NCBI RefSeq assembly: GCF_016725325.1
Contig: NZ_CP068083.1
Coordinates: 5,022,001-5,086,000 of the forward strand
Direction: 5' to 3'
Origin: Sphingobacterium spiritivorum
GTDB taxonomy: Bacteria; Bacteroidota; Bacteroidia; Sphingobacteriales; Sphingobacteriaceae
DNA: 64,000 nucleotides
Part shown: positions 28,701-36,904 of the stretch, piece after piece
Layout: each line of letters opens with the position of its first letter
Numbering within the stretch: the first letter of the stretch is position 1
Notes under the pieces: model-generated
What the model saw: the letters and a program-made list of their open reading frames with translations, nothing else
Database searches by the model: none
What the model was told of the DNA's origin: nothing
Position numbers and translations under genes: made by a program

Positions 28701-28877
28701 TGGATAAACGGGCGGAAAGCAACGCTTACAGAAGATGGCGCAGGATGGATAAAGACCACATATTTCAGGGAAGATTTTGAAGACAAAAAACTGATTATAG
28801 AATTCAGACCAACAAAAGAATCGAAACCTTTTGAGCTGAAAGGCATAGAAATGAATCCAGATGCCAATGCCTCCTGA
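25716..28877 (+). CDS. Glycoside hydrolase family 2-type enzyme
   Basis: 1053 residues from the ATG at 25716 with a signal peptide ending LQAQ. Order: N-terminal jelly-roll sugar-binding domain (about 30-190, WYQKKIVIPQHW, LLERVKWQSRVWIDG), Ig-like domain, TIM barrel (about 310-600), then beta-rich C-terminal parts. The acid/base is probably Glu450 in FAFGNEMDN and the nucleophile Glu529 in IAHELGQF, both in family positions. NQVRFHSSCPPEAAFQAADELGI, cut here, matches the conserved GH2 core. Probably a periplasmic beta-galactosidase/glucuronidase/mannosidase-type exo-enzyme; specificity not readable. It is not in an operon with Sus genes. A long hairpin follows. Confidence 0.88.
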   Translation: MTTKINLFILLFILFITNPLQAQENAVSGSDQQTISLAGQWGIALDINDEGIHKKWFTGTLRDQITLPGTTDIAGYGIPDQSPWINYLQRKHKYIGVTWYQKKIVIPQHWNAYQVELLLERVKWQSRVWIDGKEVGAPQDGLVTSHMHTLGQLSPGEHILTVRVDNRMIHPIGDKGHNYTEQTESIWNGIVGQIALVRKNIITAKRIRLFPDYKKKTVTAEIDLYNPTGKEAAAELYLSLQDKQHLRIGQVKHKQQIGTDSLARIKITIPVDNIALWSEFQQPLYTAQGYITVHGQQEQIAPVTFSFRDINTTSHKILINNIPTFIRGNQEALGYPPTGYPPTDVETWRKIFSIYKQYNLNQVRFHSSCPPEAAFQAADELGIYIMVELVWMTSINAKPDIRPISATMGVPQGLGNNDRSIDDFVYRETRRLLDQYGNHPSFCFFAFGNEMDNLNKEKIDRWVEEFKTDDPRRLYAGTTARMILPHDDFQDSHLVPGKGAVVNKAGNPSTLTNYDSAYYHSKVPVIAHELGQFPVYPVWSEIKKYDSTVFRFINLERSLALAKENQIDHQDETFRKASGHLQQVLYKEEIERQFSSRYSAGFNLLQMNDYTGQGEALVGWLDAFYDSKGITTPALFSRFCNSVVALAAFPKRVFTNTEQLPVEFKIANYKGSSLHTEWHWQLGKTGQPAIRSGKIRKQSVSNGTVTSVGKAVIDFPKINTAEVYTLRLYSKDSIIQNSWDFWVYPEREINTVGSAIISTSIEETLTLAEKGNNVLFLAHKAGFASQKNFSAFVPVFWSTIFFPGAGTQTLGASIANTHPAMALFPSGEALDWQWQDLCNHSRGTVLDGEALSISPIVQPIDDFHNNKKLAAIYEIRYGNGRILICGYDLENELDRRPAARQLRSSLLHYMNSDKFDPQQTLSKSWLIHKYTPVEEKQEEKPGKTDASSEMIVKMPSETRFRKISAQKYEIISTTLALGTIRIKGADTTYPFTYEVWINGRKATLTEDGAGWIKTTYFREDFEDKKLIIEFRPTKESKPFELKGIEMNPDANAS

Positions 28878-28904
28878 AAAACAACTTCATCCAGAAGTTC
28901 TGTA

Positions 28905-28947
28905 ACACAAGACCGTTATCCTCCAATCGTGGATAAGGGTCTTGTGT
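28905..28947 (+). terminator. Long hairpin after the GH2 gene
   Basis: ACACAAGACC (28905-28914) plus TTATCC (28916-28921) pair with GGATAA (28931-28936) plus GGTCTTGTGT (28938-28947), interrupted by one G/G mismatch. Only a short T run follows, but the position suits a terminator. Confidence 0.65.
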
Positions 28948-29072
28948 ACATCTTTAAGCGTATTTTATTTTGAAAGGCTGAACTAAATTCCAACTTTCGT
29001 TCATGGATGTTTATTTGAGGAATCAGTATACGTATCCGGAAAACTGACAGTATATTCCGGAGACTTCCGAAT

Positions 29073-30050
29073 TCAATGTCCGGTAAAACTATCCATTACC
29101 TGCATGACAGCCAAGCCTTCAGCTGCACTGCAGGGATTTGTACCCGCACCACCGAAATAGTTGACAACTTCTTCAATCATAGGTTGCTGTACATGAGGTA
29201 AAAGCGCAAATTCAAACTCTTGCTCCCCATCCGTGTTGGATAACCGTATAATACGCTGATCAAAAAATGAAAAAGAGATACGTCCTTCTGAACCTATGAT
29301 TTCGCATTCGTCCCGGTCCTCGTATGCATTAAAAGCCCATGTCCCCTGAAACATGACATCACTTTCAAATAAGATTTGTCCCGATACCATATCATGTGCC
29401 GGATATACTTTGGCCTGGTTGTGAGAGATACCGGTGCTTGTCACTACCTTACCGAAAAAATAATACATCAGATCGATCTGATGGGGCGCAATATCATGAA
29501 ACAAACCTCCTCCGGATTGTTCCGGATCTATCCGCCACTGTATTTTAGGCTGTTCTAACTGCTCTGCTGTAAGAATCTTCTGATAATAATTTACCGAAGC
29601 CAGTCTGACGGTGCCAATAGCTCCTTCCTTTAATAATTCTTTTATTTTTCTGAAATAAGGCTGAGCACGGCGGTAATGAGCAATGACCAGTTTGCGTCCG
29701 TATAACTGTTGAGCCTGCACCAGCTTTTCCGCTTCCGTACTGTTTAATGCCATAGGTTTTTCGACATATACATCTTTTCCGGCTTCCATAGCTGCTATGG
29801 CATATGCCACATGTGAATCCGGAGGAGTAGCAATATATACAGCATTCACATCCTTGTCTTCTATCAGCGACGGACCATCCGTGTACCATCTGGATACACC
29901 ATGTCTTTCGGCATAATCCTTAACTTTTTCTTCATTTCTTCGCATCACAGCGATCAGATCCGAATTTGCAACCTTCTTAAATGCAGGTCCGCTTTTGACC
30001 TCCGTGACATCCCCCGCTCCGATCATACCCCAGTTGATCTGTATTGCCAT
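29073..30050 (-). CDS. Gfo/Idh/MocA-family oxidoreductase
   Basis: 325 residues, cytoplasmic. N-terminal Rossmann fold with NWGMIGAGDVTE, the DVYVEKPMALN motif whose Lys belongs to the catalytic EKP signature, and FHDIAPHQIDLMYYFFG with the His of the active site. Such enzymes oxidise or reduce sugars and inositols with NAD(P). It lies 63 bases downstream of a lipoprotein gene on the same strand. Substrate unknown; proximity to the GH2 gene on the other strand is suggestive only. Confidence 0.9.
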   Translation of the reverse strand: MAIQINWGMIGAGDVTEVKSGPAFKKVANSDLIAVMRRNEEKVKDYAERHGVSRWYTDGPSLIEDKDVNAVYIATPPDSHVAYAIAAMEAGKDVYVEKPMALNSTEAEKLVQAQQLYGRKLVIAHYRRAQPYFRKIKELLKEGAIGTVRLASVNYYQKILTAEQLEQPKIQWRIDPEQSGGGLFHDIAPHQIDLMYYFFGKVVTSTGISHNQAKVYPAHDMVSGQILFESDVMFQGTWAFNAYEDRDECEIIGSEGRISFSFFDQRIIRLSNTDGEQEFEFALLPHVQQPMIEEVVNYFGGAGTNPCSAAEGLAVMQVMDSFTGH

Positions 30051-30113
30051 TTGCTTTATTTTTTGAATGAATTTCCGCAGATAATATTTAAATCCCTCTA
30101 CCCTCCGAACTGA

Positions 30114-30716
30114 TTACCAATTGGGAGGCGTAAAAGTATCTTTCACCGGCACAAATATATAGTATGCCTTATAATAATCCGTATAATACTTATCCCTGAT
30201 CTGCCCTCCTCCATCTATGGTAGAAGATACCTGTATCAATGTATCTTTTTTAACCGTAAAATAAGTATAATTAAATTGTGCCAAAGGTGTATTCATACGT
30301 TGTACGACTAACCTCTCTCCTTCTGTTCTGTAATAACTCTGAAAAAGTGTACGGCTCTTTTTTATCATCTGATCTTCGATGCTGTTATTAAAAGCATCTG
30401 CATACGTACCTTTACGGAGTAGGGTATCATCCAGATCCAGCACCATATTCACCTGACCTGTGGGATAAAATTTATAAATTTCTCTTTCCTTAGCTGCCAC
30501 AGATCTTTTGCTGTCACGCTGACTGGTCCATATTTCCTGCAGGACATACACTCCGTCAGTACGCAACATAGAGGTGTCGCTCAACTGAAAGTCCGGCTGG
30601 TAAAAAGAATAGTCTTTCTTTTGATAAAATTTATTCGAATTACAGGCCACAAACGCTGCACACATCGATGCTACGACTAGTGCAGTGATACTTCTCCGGG
30701 AATATAAAAGGTTCAT
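30114..30716 (-). CDS. Lipoprotein of unknown function
   Basis: 200 residues with a lipobox (FVAC, Cys25) followed by a beta-rich, Tyr-rich body (KFYQKKDYSFYQPDF, YYTDYYKAYYIFVPV). No family was recognised. It is upstream of the Gfo/Idh/MocA gene on the same strand. Anchoring at the periplasmic or outer membrane is likely. Confidence 0.65.
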   Translation of the reverse strand: MNLLYSRRSITALVVASMCAAFVACNSNKFYQKKDYSFYQPDFQLSDTSMLRTDGVYVLQEIWTSQRDSKRSVAAKEREIYKFYPTGQVNMVLDLDDTLLRKGTYADAFNNSIEDQMIKKSRTLFQSYYRTEGERLVVQRMNTPLAQFNYTYFTVKKDTLIQVSSTIDGGGQIRDKYYTDYYKAYYIFVPVKDTFTPPNW

Positions 30717-30927
30717 ATACGCAAGTATTTAATGCAATAACAATTTGACGGAGCGTAAGTTTGCAGCTATGACATAAGCTCACTATACTGTCCGACATGA
30801 AAATACGGCTTATTGTACAATCTTCCCTTATGATCGTCCATATTTTTACGATCAGCTCCTTAAAAAGCAAAAGATGATAAACATTTAAAGTTTTCTTACA
30901 TTCGTATATTGATATAATTTCCCCGAA

Positions 30928-32196
30928 ATGAAGAACAAAGCCAACGTCACAAATGCCAGTATTGATTCAGCAGGACTTCCAAAAGATTATCGTCAGGCCA
31001 TTGCCGAGTATATCTGGAATGGATTTGATGCCAAAGCGACACATGTCAATCTGTATGCCGAAGCCAATGAACTGGGACATATTCAGCGTATAGTCATTGA
31101 AGACAACGGCGAAGGGATTCCTTTGGAAACCCTGAATATTTCTTTCGGAAATTTCCTGGATTCCCTTAAAAAGAAAAATATTCAACGATCCTCTTACACC
31201 AGGGGTAAAAAAGGAAAAGGTCGTTTTTCTTTTTCGTTGTTTGCGACCCGCGCAACCTGGCACACCGTTTATCTTCATGAAGGAAGTCTTCTGGAATACA
31301 GTATTGTTATAGAACGTAATCAGAAAGATGAATATGAAGATATTAATAAAGTCATTTCTAAAGCCACCCATACCGGCACAAAAGTTATTCTGGAAGGTGT
31401 ATTCGGCATCACCGCAGCACAACTGAGCAGCGCTGAGTTTAATACGTTTCTGGCTCAGGAATTTGGCTGGTTTTTATTGTTGAATAAAGATCTGGGATTC
31501 AATCTTTCGATCTCAGACGAACCGCTGGCCTATGAGCAGCTAATCTTAGAAAAAGATGCCGTTGTATGGACTATAGCCGATCATCAGGAACAGGTATATC
31601 CATTCCGGATCAACTACATCCGTTGGGGAGACAGCATAGGTGACCGTTACTATTATTATTTTCTGAATAAGGACAAAGTAGAGATTGCAAAAGAACTGAC
31701 CAGCTACAATAATAATGCGATAGATTTTCATCATAGTGTATATATTGAATCTCCGTTTTTTGATTCCTTTGAACGGGAATCCTTAGCCGACGGCGAACAG
31801 GATAATCTTTTCAGTCAGCTCAATCATCATATTGTATATCGCAAACTAAACAGTGACCTGAAGGAATTTCTCTATCGGAAACAAAAGAAATATATCAAAG
31901 AAAAGGCAGCCGCTACCTATCTGGCAGATATAGAGCAAAAGGCTGTGCTTCCTGTATTTTCCAGTGCGGAACAGGATAAAAAACAAGACTTGTTGCATGT
32001 GATCAAAGAACTCTACTGTATACAACCCAAAATATTCATGGGTATAAAGACAGAAACTGAAAAAACATTAATTGGGTTACTACACTTACTCCTGTCCACC
32101 CCGCAACGTGATAATATATTGCCCCTTATGGAACAATTAGCTCCTCTTACAGAAGAGGAACGCAGCCTGTTGAGCAAGGTATTAAAACTGAATTAG
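30928..32196 (+). CDS. GHKL (Hsp90-like) ATPase-domain protein
   Basis: 422 residues. The N-terminal 200 form a GHKL ATPase: IAEYIWNGFDAKAT (Asn of the N-box), IVIEDNGEGI (G1), and RGKKGKGRFSFSLFAT (G2 lid). The middle is beta/alpha, and the C-terminus ends with helices LLHLLLSTPQRDNILPLME and PLTEEERSLLSKVLK. It is not a histidine kinase (no H-box), gyrase or MutL. It resembles the front half of larger ATP-binding proteins seen in bacterial defence islands, but no defence gene adjoins it. Role unknown. Confidence 0.75.
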   Translation: MKNKANVTNASIDSAGLPKDYRQAIAEYIWNGFDAKATHVNLYAEANELGHIQRIVIEDNGEGIPLETLNISFGNFLDSLKKKNIQRSSYTRGKKGKGRFSFSLFATRATWHTVYLHEGSLLEYSIVIERNQKDEYEDINKVISKATHTGTKVILEGVFGITAAQLSSAEFNTFLAQEFGWFLLLNKDLGFNLSISDEPLAYEQLILEKDAVVWTIADHQEQVYPFRINYIRWGDSIGDRYYYYFLNKDKVEIAKELTSYNNNAIDFHHSVYIESPFFDSFERESLADGEQDNLFSQLNHHIVYRKLNSDLKEFLYRKQKKYIKEKAAATYLADIEQKAVLPVFSSAEQDKKQDLLHVIKELYCIQPKIFMGIKTETEKTLIGLLHLLLSTPQRDNILPLMEQLAPLTEEERSLLSKVLKLN

Positions 32197-32311
32197 AACA
32201 ATAAAAAATCCGGTAATAAAGACTTTTCTAAGACATTAGATCAGATAAGGATCTTTATATTTAAATTCTTTTTAATACAAGTTTATTAACACATTTTAAT
32301 TGCAGTATACT

Positions 32312-32695
32312 ATGTCTTCCAATCCGGTTGTTTATTTTGAAATTCCCGCTACTGATCTGCACCGTGCACGTACTTTCTACGAAGCCGTATTCGGTTTTGA
32401 GTTTGAAATGGATAATATTGATCACAATGAAATGGCTATCTTTCCTTTTAAAGAGGAAGAAAAGGGAATATCCGGAGCTTTGGCAAAAGGAGATATCTAT
32501 CAACCCACTCTGACAGGGATTCTGATCTATTTTTATACACAAGATATTACAGAAACACTAAATACTGCTGTTCAAAATGGTGCAGAAATACTTTATCCGG
32601 TGACCTCTAATGGTCAGTGGGGTTTTGTCGCCGAATTTAAAGATACCGAAGGCAACAGAATAGGACTACATCAGGCTCTTACCCAGGAGGGATAA
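32312..32695 (+). CDS. VOC-family protein
   Basis: 127 residues; the ATG at 32312 is used rather than a TTG four codons earlier. NPVVYFEIPATDLHRARTFYEAVFGFEF and the final FKDTEGNRIGLHQ are typical of the glyoxalase/bleomycin-resistance/dioxygenase superfamily, although the first metal-ligand position is Tyr rather than His. It is 17 bases upstream of an AraC regulator gene on the same strand and is probably co-transcribed with it. Confidence 0.85.
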   Translation: MSSNPVVYFEIPATDLHRARTFYEAVFGFEFEMDNIDHNEMAIFPFKEEEKGISGALAKGDIYQPTLTGILIYFYTQDITETLNTAVQNGAEILYPVTSNGQWGFVAEFKDTEGNRIGLHQALTQEG

Positions 32696-32712
32696 TATAA
32701 TATCCATGCCCT

Positions 32713-33588
32713 ATGCTACTCACCATTAGTTACTTTTCAGAAAAATACAGCCGTATCAAAGATGCCGTATTGCTAAAGCCTTCAGAATTTGCTTTTGTGC
32801 AGCTCTGTTCTTTATCTGAAGAACTTGTGACCAGCCGGAATAATTTTCATATGATTATACTTGGTATAGAAGGGCAAGGTAACGCAACCGTAGCCCAGCA
32901 TCAGTTTAAAATCAGACCATCATCCATCACTATAATTCCGCCGGAAACTCTTTACAGCCTGCAAGATTACAGCACTGATTTTCAGGCCTGTGTTTTTATA
33001 TTTGAAAGCAATTTTATAAAAAAAGGGTTCGTCAGAAGCGAAGTCATGGATGAACTTTTATATATCAACCCGGACTACCCTCCCGTTTTTGATCTGCCCG
33101 AAGCCGATTTCAATGACAGCATGTACAAGATGAGCCGAATACAGCATGAAATCAGCTTACAGTCCCCTTTCTTCCCGGATATTGTCCGGCTATATGCACT
33201 ACAGCTACTCTATGATTACAATCGTATCTGCGAGATCTGTTTATTAAATTCAGGTACCGGAGTCAACAGGCCTTTTCAGATTCTGTACGCATTCAGAAGA
33301 CTGGTCGAGCAGCATTTCAAAGAATGGAAAACCGTGAAAGATTATGCTGAAACCTTACATATTTCTCCCAAATACCTGAGTGAATGTGTCAAAGCACAAC
33401 TCGGTGTACCGGCTATACACATTATTCAACAGCGGATTATCCTGGAATCTGAACTTCTGCTCAATTATGGCACTCTGAGTATCAAAGAAATTGCAGAGGA
33501 GCTGCATTTTGATACCGCCTCTCATTTTTCCAGATATTTCAAAACGGCAAAAGGTATTTCCCCAACAGAATTTCGCCAAAAACCGTAA
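32713..33588 (+). CDS. AraC-family transcriptional regulator
   Basis: 291 residues with a cupin-like N-terminal sensor domain (about 15-150, with NNFHMIILGIEGQGNATV and RPSSITIIPPETLYSL) and a C-terminal double HTH: VKDYAETLHISPKYLSECVK and IKEIAEELHFDTASHFSRYF, ending KTAKGISPTEFRQ. It sits between two VOC-family genes on the same strand and likely controls one or both. Effector unknown. Confidence 0.92.
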   Translation: MLLTISYFSEKYSRIKDAVLLKPSEFAFVQLCSLSEELVTSRNNFHMIILGIEGQGNATVAQHQFKIRPSSITIIPPETLYSLQDYSTDFQACVFIFESNFIKKGFVRSEVMDELLYINPDYPPVFDLPEADFNDSMYKMSRIQHEISLQSPFFPDIVRLYALQLLYDYNRICEICLLNSGTGVNRPFQILYAFRRLVEQHFKEWKTVKDYAETLHISPKYLSECVKAQLGVPAIHIIQQRIILESELLLNYGTLSIKEIAEELHFDTASHFSRYFKTAKGISPTEFRQKP

Positions 33589-33673
33589 AACTGATACGTC
33601 AAACCGTAGTATCGATATTGTACGACAGACCTCAACGCACGACTTTTGTATTGTTATCAAATACAATACATTT

Positions 33674-34168
33674 ATGAAAAAAGTAATATTAACTTATCTC
33701 ATTCTTACACCTCTTCTTAGTACTATGATAAAGACTTCTGCCTATGCCCAATCCTCGACATCTGCAAAATCAGAAATGAAAGCAGTACAATTCCGGATCG
33801 CAAGACCGACCAACAATTTAAAAGAAGTCGTCAGATTCTACACGGAAGGTTTAGGTTTGCCGCAGTTAGGGTCATTTAACGGACACGAAGGATATGATGG
33901 TGTAATGCTGGGCCTACCGGACAGCAGGCATCATCTCGAATTCACACAATATGCAGATCCTGTTTCATTGCCCGCTCCTACCAAGGAAAATCTATTGGTG
34001 CTGTATTATGATCGTCCGGAACAATATGAAGCTGCTAATAAAAGGTTACAGAACATGAATATTATACCTGTAGCACCTGAAAATCCGTATTGGATAGATA
34101 AAAGTAAAACCTATGAAGATCCCGATGGCTGGCGGGTTGTTTTATTCAACGGAATATACACACCATAG
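33674..34168 (+). CDS. Exported VOC-family protein
   Basis: 164 residues from the ATG at 33674. The first 31 residues form a signal peptide ending SAYAQ, which is unusual for this mainly cytoplasmic superfamily. The rest is one VOC module: VQFRIARPTNNLKEVVRFYTEGLG through YEDPDGWRVVLFNG. First ligand position is Arg or Gln rather than His, so metal binding is doubtful. Same strand as the AraC gene, 85 bases later. Confidence 0.8.
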   Translation: MKKVILTYLILTPLLSTMIKTSAYAQSSTSAKSEMKAVQFRIARPTNNLKEVVRFYTEGLGLPQLGSFNGHEGYDGVMLGLPDSRHHLEFTQYADPVSLPAPTKENLLVLYYDRPEQYEAANKRLQNMNIIPVAPENPYWIDKSKTYEDPDGWRVVLFNGIYTP

Positions 34169-34180
34169 CTATTTGGCTAT

Positions 34181-34777
34181 TAAAGGCACAAGCAACAACG
34201 GTTAAACCCAGATAATTCTCTCCTTTCCAAGGAGAGATGCCCAAAGGGCAGAGAGGTTAAAACATGAAACGAAAAAGGGACAAGCAATATCCTTTGTACT
34301 AGAACAGCAACAACGGTTAAACTAGATAATTCTCTCCTTTCCAAGGAGAGATGCCCACAGGGCAGAGAGGTTAGAACATAGAACAAAAAAGGCACAAGCA
34401 ACATCTTTGCGCCAGATAAGCAACAACGGTTAAACCCAGATAATTCTCTCCTTTCCAAGGAGAGATGCCCACAGGGCAGAGAGGTTAGAACATAGAACAA
34501 AAAAGGCACAAGCAACATCTTTGCGCCAGATAAGCAACAACGGTTAAACCCAGATAATTCTCTCCTTTCCAAGGAGAGATGCCCACAAGGGCAGAGAGGT
34601 TAGGACATGAAACGAAAAAGGCACAAGCAATATCCTTGCGCCAGAGAAGCAACAACGGTTAAACCCAGATAATTCTCTCCTTTCCAAGGAGAGATGCCCA
34701 CAGGGCAGAGAGGTTAGAACATAGAACAAAAAAGGCACAAGCAACATCTTTGCGCCAGATAAGCAACAACGGTTAAA
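34181..34777. repeat. Tandem array of about 114-bp palindromic (REP-like) units
   Basis: Five units start with GCAACAACGG at 34192, 34307, 34420, 34534 and 34649, and a sixth starts at 34763 but stops after 15 bases. Unit lengths are 115, 113, 114, 115 and 114. Each holds a perfect hairpin CTCTCCTT-TCC-AAGGAGAG followed by a second small one, GCCC-ACA-GGGC. Units 3 and 5 are identical. Units 1 and 4 share a variant tail, giving a B-A-A-B-A order that points to unequal exchange. Frames open on the minus strand through the array are artefacts of the repeat. Confidence 0.95.
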
Positions 34778-34820
34778 TAAGTATTACGGACGCCGAAACA
34801 ACTATATCTTTTATCCTCAT

Positions 34821-35276
34821 TTATTTTTTTACCAAAGGCATTTCAGAGAGAAACTGAAGTTTTTCCGGCTCTTTAAAAACCATTTTACCATCCCGTTCTT
34901 CAATATCCCCATACCCTTCGATTACCGTATCTCCTTTAAACTTAAAAGCGACCTGACGCACAGAAGTTGTACCCTCAGACTGAAATACATAATCTGCCAG
35001 CAACAGGCTGTCCGTCAATACGCCCTCAATGCTTCCGGTATTGCGATCTTTTTCCTTAATCTGGTAAGCCAGTTCACCTGTCACCTTACCTTCCAGATTT
35101 GTCAGTTGAAGCACTATAGTATCACCGTTATTCTGATAGCTGTACGTTACAGGTACAGGATTACTTTCCGTATTAATACTATCCTGAGTGGAGTCAGAAC
35201 GTCCTGAAGACTGACAGGATACAAGTAATATTCCGGATGTCAGGATTAAAATTCCTTTTAAAATAGATCTGTTCAT
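34821..35276 (-). CDS. Lipoprotein of unknown function
   Basis: 151 residues from the ATG at 35276 (another ATG five codons earlier at 35291 is possible). Lipobox LVSC is followed by a Ser/Asp-rich linker and a beta-strand-rich domain with DTIVLQLTNLEGKVTGELAY and DTVIEGYGDIEERDGKMVF. Conserved only in style with other small Bacteroidota lipoproteins; no function seen. It begins next to the end of the tandem array. Confidence 0.65.
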   Translation of the reverse strand: MNRSILKGILILTSGILLVSCQSSGRSDSTQDSINTESNPVPVTYSYQNNGDTIVLQLTNLEGKVTGELAYQIKEKDRNTGSIEGVLTDSLLLADYVFQSEGTTSVRQVAFKFKGDTVIEGYGDIEERDGKMVFKEPEKLQFLSEMPLVKK

Positions 35277-35474
35277 ACTGTTGTTTTTCATTTGATAACC
35301 ACCTTTGCACTCTTTTAAAGTAAGCTCTCAGCTAAGAAAGTAACAACAGACAACACATGTTGTTTCAAAAAACTTTCATTAGCGGTCTGGGATTATCTCC
35401 CTTTTTATATTTTTTATTCGGCCTGTGTATCGTATTCCCTTTCCTATTCGTTCTGTTATCAAATCAAATACGAT

Positions 35475-35732
35475 ATGAAACCTATACTTTACCTATCCTT
35501 TATCTGCCTGTTAAGCAGTTGCAATGCCGTTAAGCAAAATACATCGAACCCCAAAGAACTCATCAGAGACTGTCCCGAAGAAAAGATCACCAACAAAATG
35601 CCCGGCCCGGCTGTAAAAGGAGAAAAAGAAAAAAGCTATTATATCTACAAAGGCAAACGCAAAGAAATAAGTGACTTTGATGCAGCATGGATTTCCCAAA
35701 ACTGTGAGGTCAAAGAAACAGTCGTCTATTAA
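35475..35732 (+). CDS. Small lipoprotein
   Basis: 85 residues: signal peptide with lipobox LSSC (Cys16), then a short basic domain with EKSYYIYKGKRKEISDFDAAWISQNC. The YxYKGKxKEIxxFDxxWI pattern is seen in small hypothetical proteins of this phylum. Convergent with the GNAT gene and separated from it by only seven bases. Confidence 0.6.
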   Translation: MKPILYLSFICLLSSCNAVKQNTSNPKELIRDCPEEKITNKMPGPAVKGEKEKSYYIYKGKRKEISDFDAAWISQNCEVKETVVY

Positions 35733-35739
35733 TCGTACT

Positions 35740-36285
35740 TCAGGAATTACCCGAGGCGGACAGCCAGGACTCTTTAGTAATCTGATAAACGACATTTGTA
35801 CGGGATGGTTCGCCATAATAAGCAACCTCCCGCTTACCCTGACTTACTCCCCCGATTCGCTCAACGGCAGTCTGAGAACGGATATTATCTGCTCCGACAT
35901 GCAGATATACCGTATCTACATATTGGAAAATATAATCCAGCATCATCTTTTTGACCGCAGGATTAATTCCTTTACCCCAATATTTCGTTGCGTAAAAAGT
36001 ATAGCCGATCAGAATACTGCTAGCTTCTTCGTCATAATCATAGAAGCGTGTACTTCCGATGATCTCTCCTGTCTGCTTATCTACAATTTTGAAAGCCCCC
36101 TTACTGTTTACAGCACCTTCAAAGAACAACTGAAAAACCTCTCTCTTCCATCGATCCTTATTAGGATGCTGTTCCCATATTTTTTCATCTGAAGCAGCTG
36201 CATATAGCGGTTCAAAATCAGTTTCGGATAAAGGGACTAAGGCCACATAGTCATTTTCTAGAAGGGGGTGAAGAGAAAAGTTCAT
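35740..36285 (-). CDS. GNAT-family N-acetyltransferase
   Basis: 181 residues from the ATG at 36285 (an upstream start at 36321 adds residues unlike the family). RimJ/RimL-type GNAT: LVPLSETDFEPLYAAASDE at the start, IIGSTRFYDYDEEASSILIGY with the central strands, YWGKGINPAVKKMMLDYIF as the acetyl-CoA-binding loop, and ADNIRSQTAVERIG. Acetylates a small molecule or a protein N-terminus; target unknown. Confidence 0.88.
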   Translation of the reverse strand: MNFSLHPLLENDYVALVPLSETDFEPLYAAASDEKIWEQHPNKDRWKREVFQLFFEGAVNSKGAFKIVDKQTGEIIGSTRFYDYDEEASSILIGYTFYATKYWGKGINPAVKKMMLDYIFQYVDTVYLHVGADNIRSQTAVERIGGVSQGKREVAYYGEPSRTNVVYQITKESWLSASGNS

Positions 36286-36360
36286 AGTTATAAGCGAAAA
36301 AGTATCATCAATCAGTATCAAAAATAAGAGATTTTAAACCGATCCAATTACTTTCTTTCA

Positions 36361-36386
36361 AAAAATAAGACCGGATATTTCGGTCT
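36361..36386 (-). terminator. Intrinsic terminator of the lipocalin-like lipoprotein gene
   Basis: AGACCG (36368-36373) / CGGTCT (36381-36386). On the minus strand the stem is followed by a T-rich run (plus-strand A run at 36361-36365). It begins four bases after the stop codon. Confidence 0.6.
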
Positions 36387-36389
36387 CTG

Positions 36390-36845
36390 TTATCTTATCC
36401 GGATATAACTTTCAATAATCTCGTGATCAACATTTAATTCCGGAATATGTTCAATTCCTTTCTGAATCAGTGTATCTCCTTTCATCGTCAGCGTAAAATC
36501 AAAACTTTTACCTTCCCAATCCCGCAGACTGCAATACTGCAGGTTCTCCCGATACTGGTCTCCTTTCAAAATATATTTACCTGATCCGCTTACAAAGAAA
36601 GCTGTACTGTCTTTACCTTTACTCTTGTCATGATTGAAAAAAGCAAAATCTGTATCATTAAACATCTTAATCATCTCCGTTTTACTGGTATCCGTAAAGG
36701 CGACAGTAGTATCTTTTTCTTTTATTGTCTTACTTTCGATTAATTTCCAGCTTCCAGAAAGGGTATTTATTTTTTCTTCCGGTGCATGCGTACAAGAGGC
36801 CAATATGCAAAGTGCAATCAGCGGACTAATAAAGATTGTTTTCAT
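36390..36845 (-). CDS. Lipocalin-like lipoprotein
   Basis: 151 residues with lipobox LASC (Cys18), then LSGSWKLIESKTIKEKDTT, the opening of lipocalin-like domains in Bacteroidota, and a run of beta strands ending SYIRIR. A lipid- or ligand-binding or envelope-stress role is common in such folds, but nothing specific can be read. Monocistronic; a terminator follows. Confidence 0.65.
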   Translation of the reverse strand: MKTIFISPLIALCILASCTHAPEEKINTLSGSWKLIESKTIKEKDTTVAFTDTSKTEMIKMFNDTDFAFFNHDKSKGKDSTAFFVSGSGKYILKGDQYRENLQYCSLRDWEGKSFDFTLTMKGDTLIQKGIEHIPELNVDHEIIESYIRIR

Positions 36846-36904
36846 AAGGTTGATGTTACTGGTTAGTGTGCTAAAGATACTATTTTTTATTATCTCTCAG
36901 ATAC

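Noticed and set aside
34180-34747. Minus-strand frames encoding a repeated MERRELSGFNRCC-type peptide
   Set aside because: They exist only because some units of the tandem array are 114 bp long (38 codons). Units of 113 and 115 bp break the frame and there is no start signal or family, so they are artefacts of the repeat.
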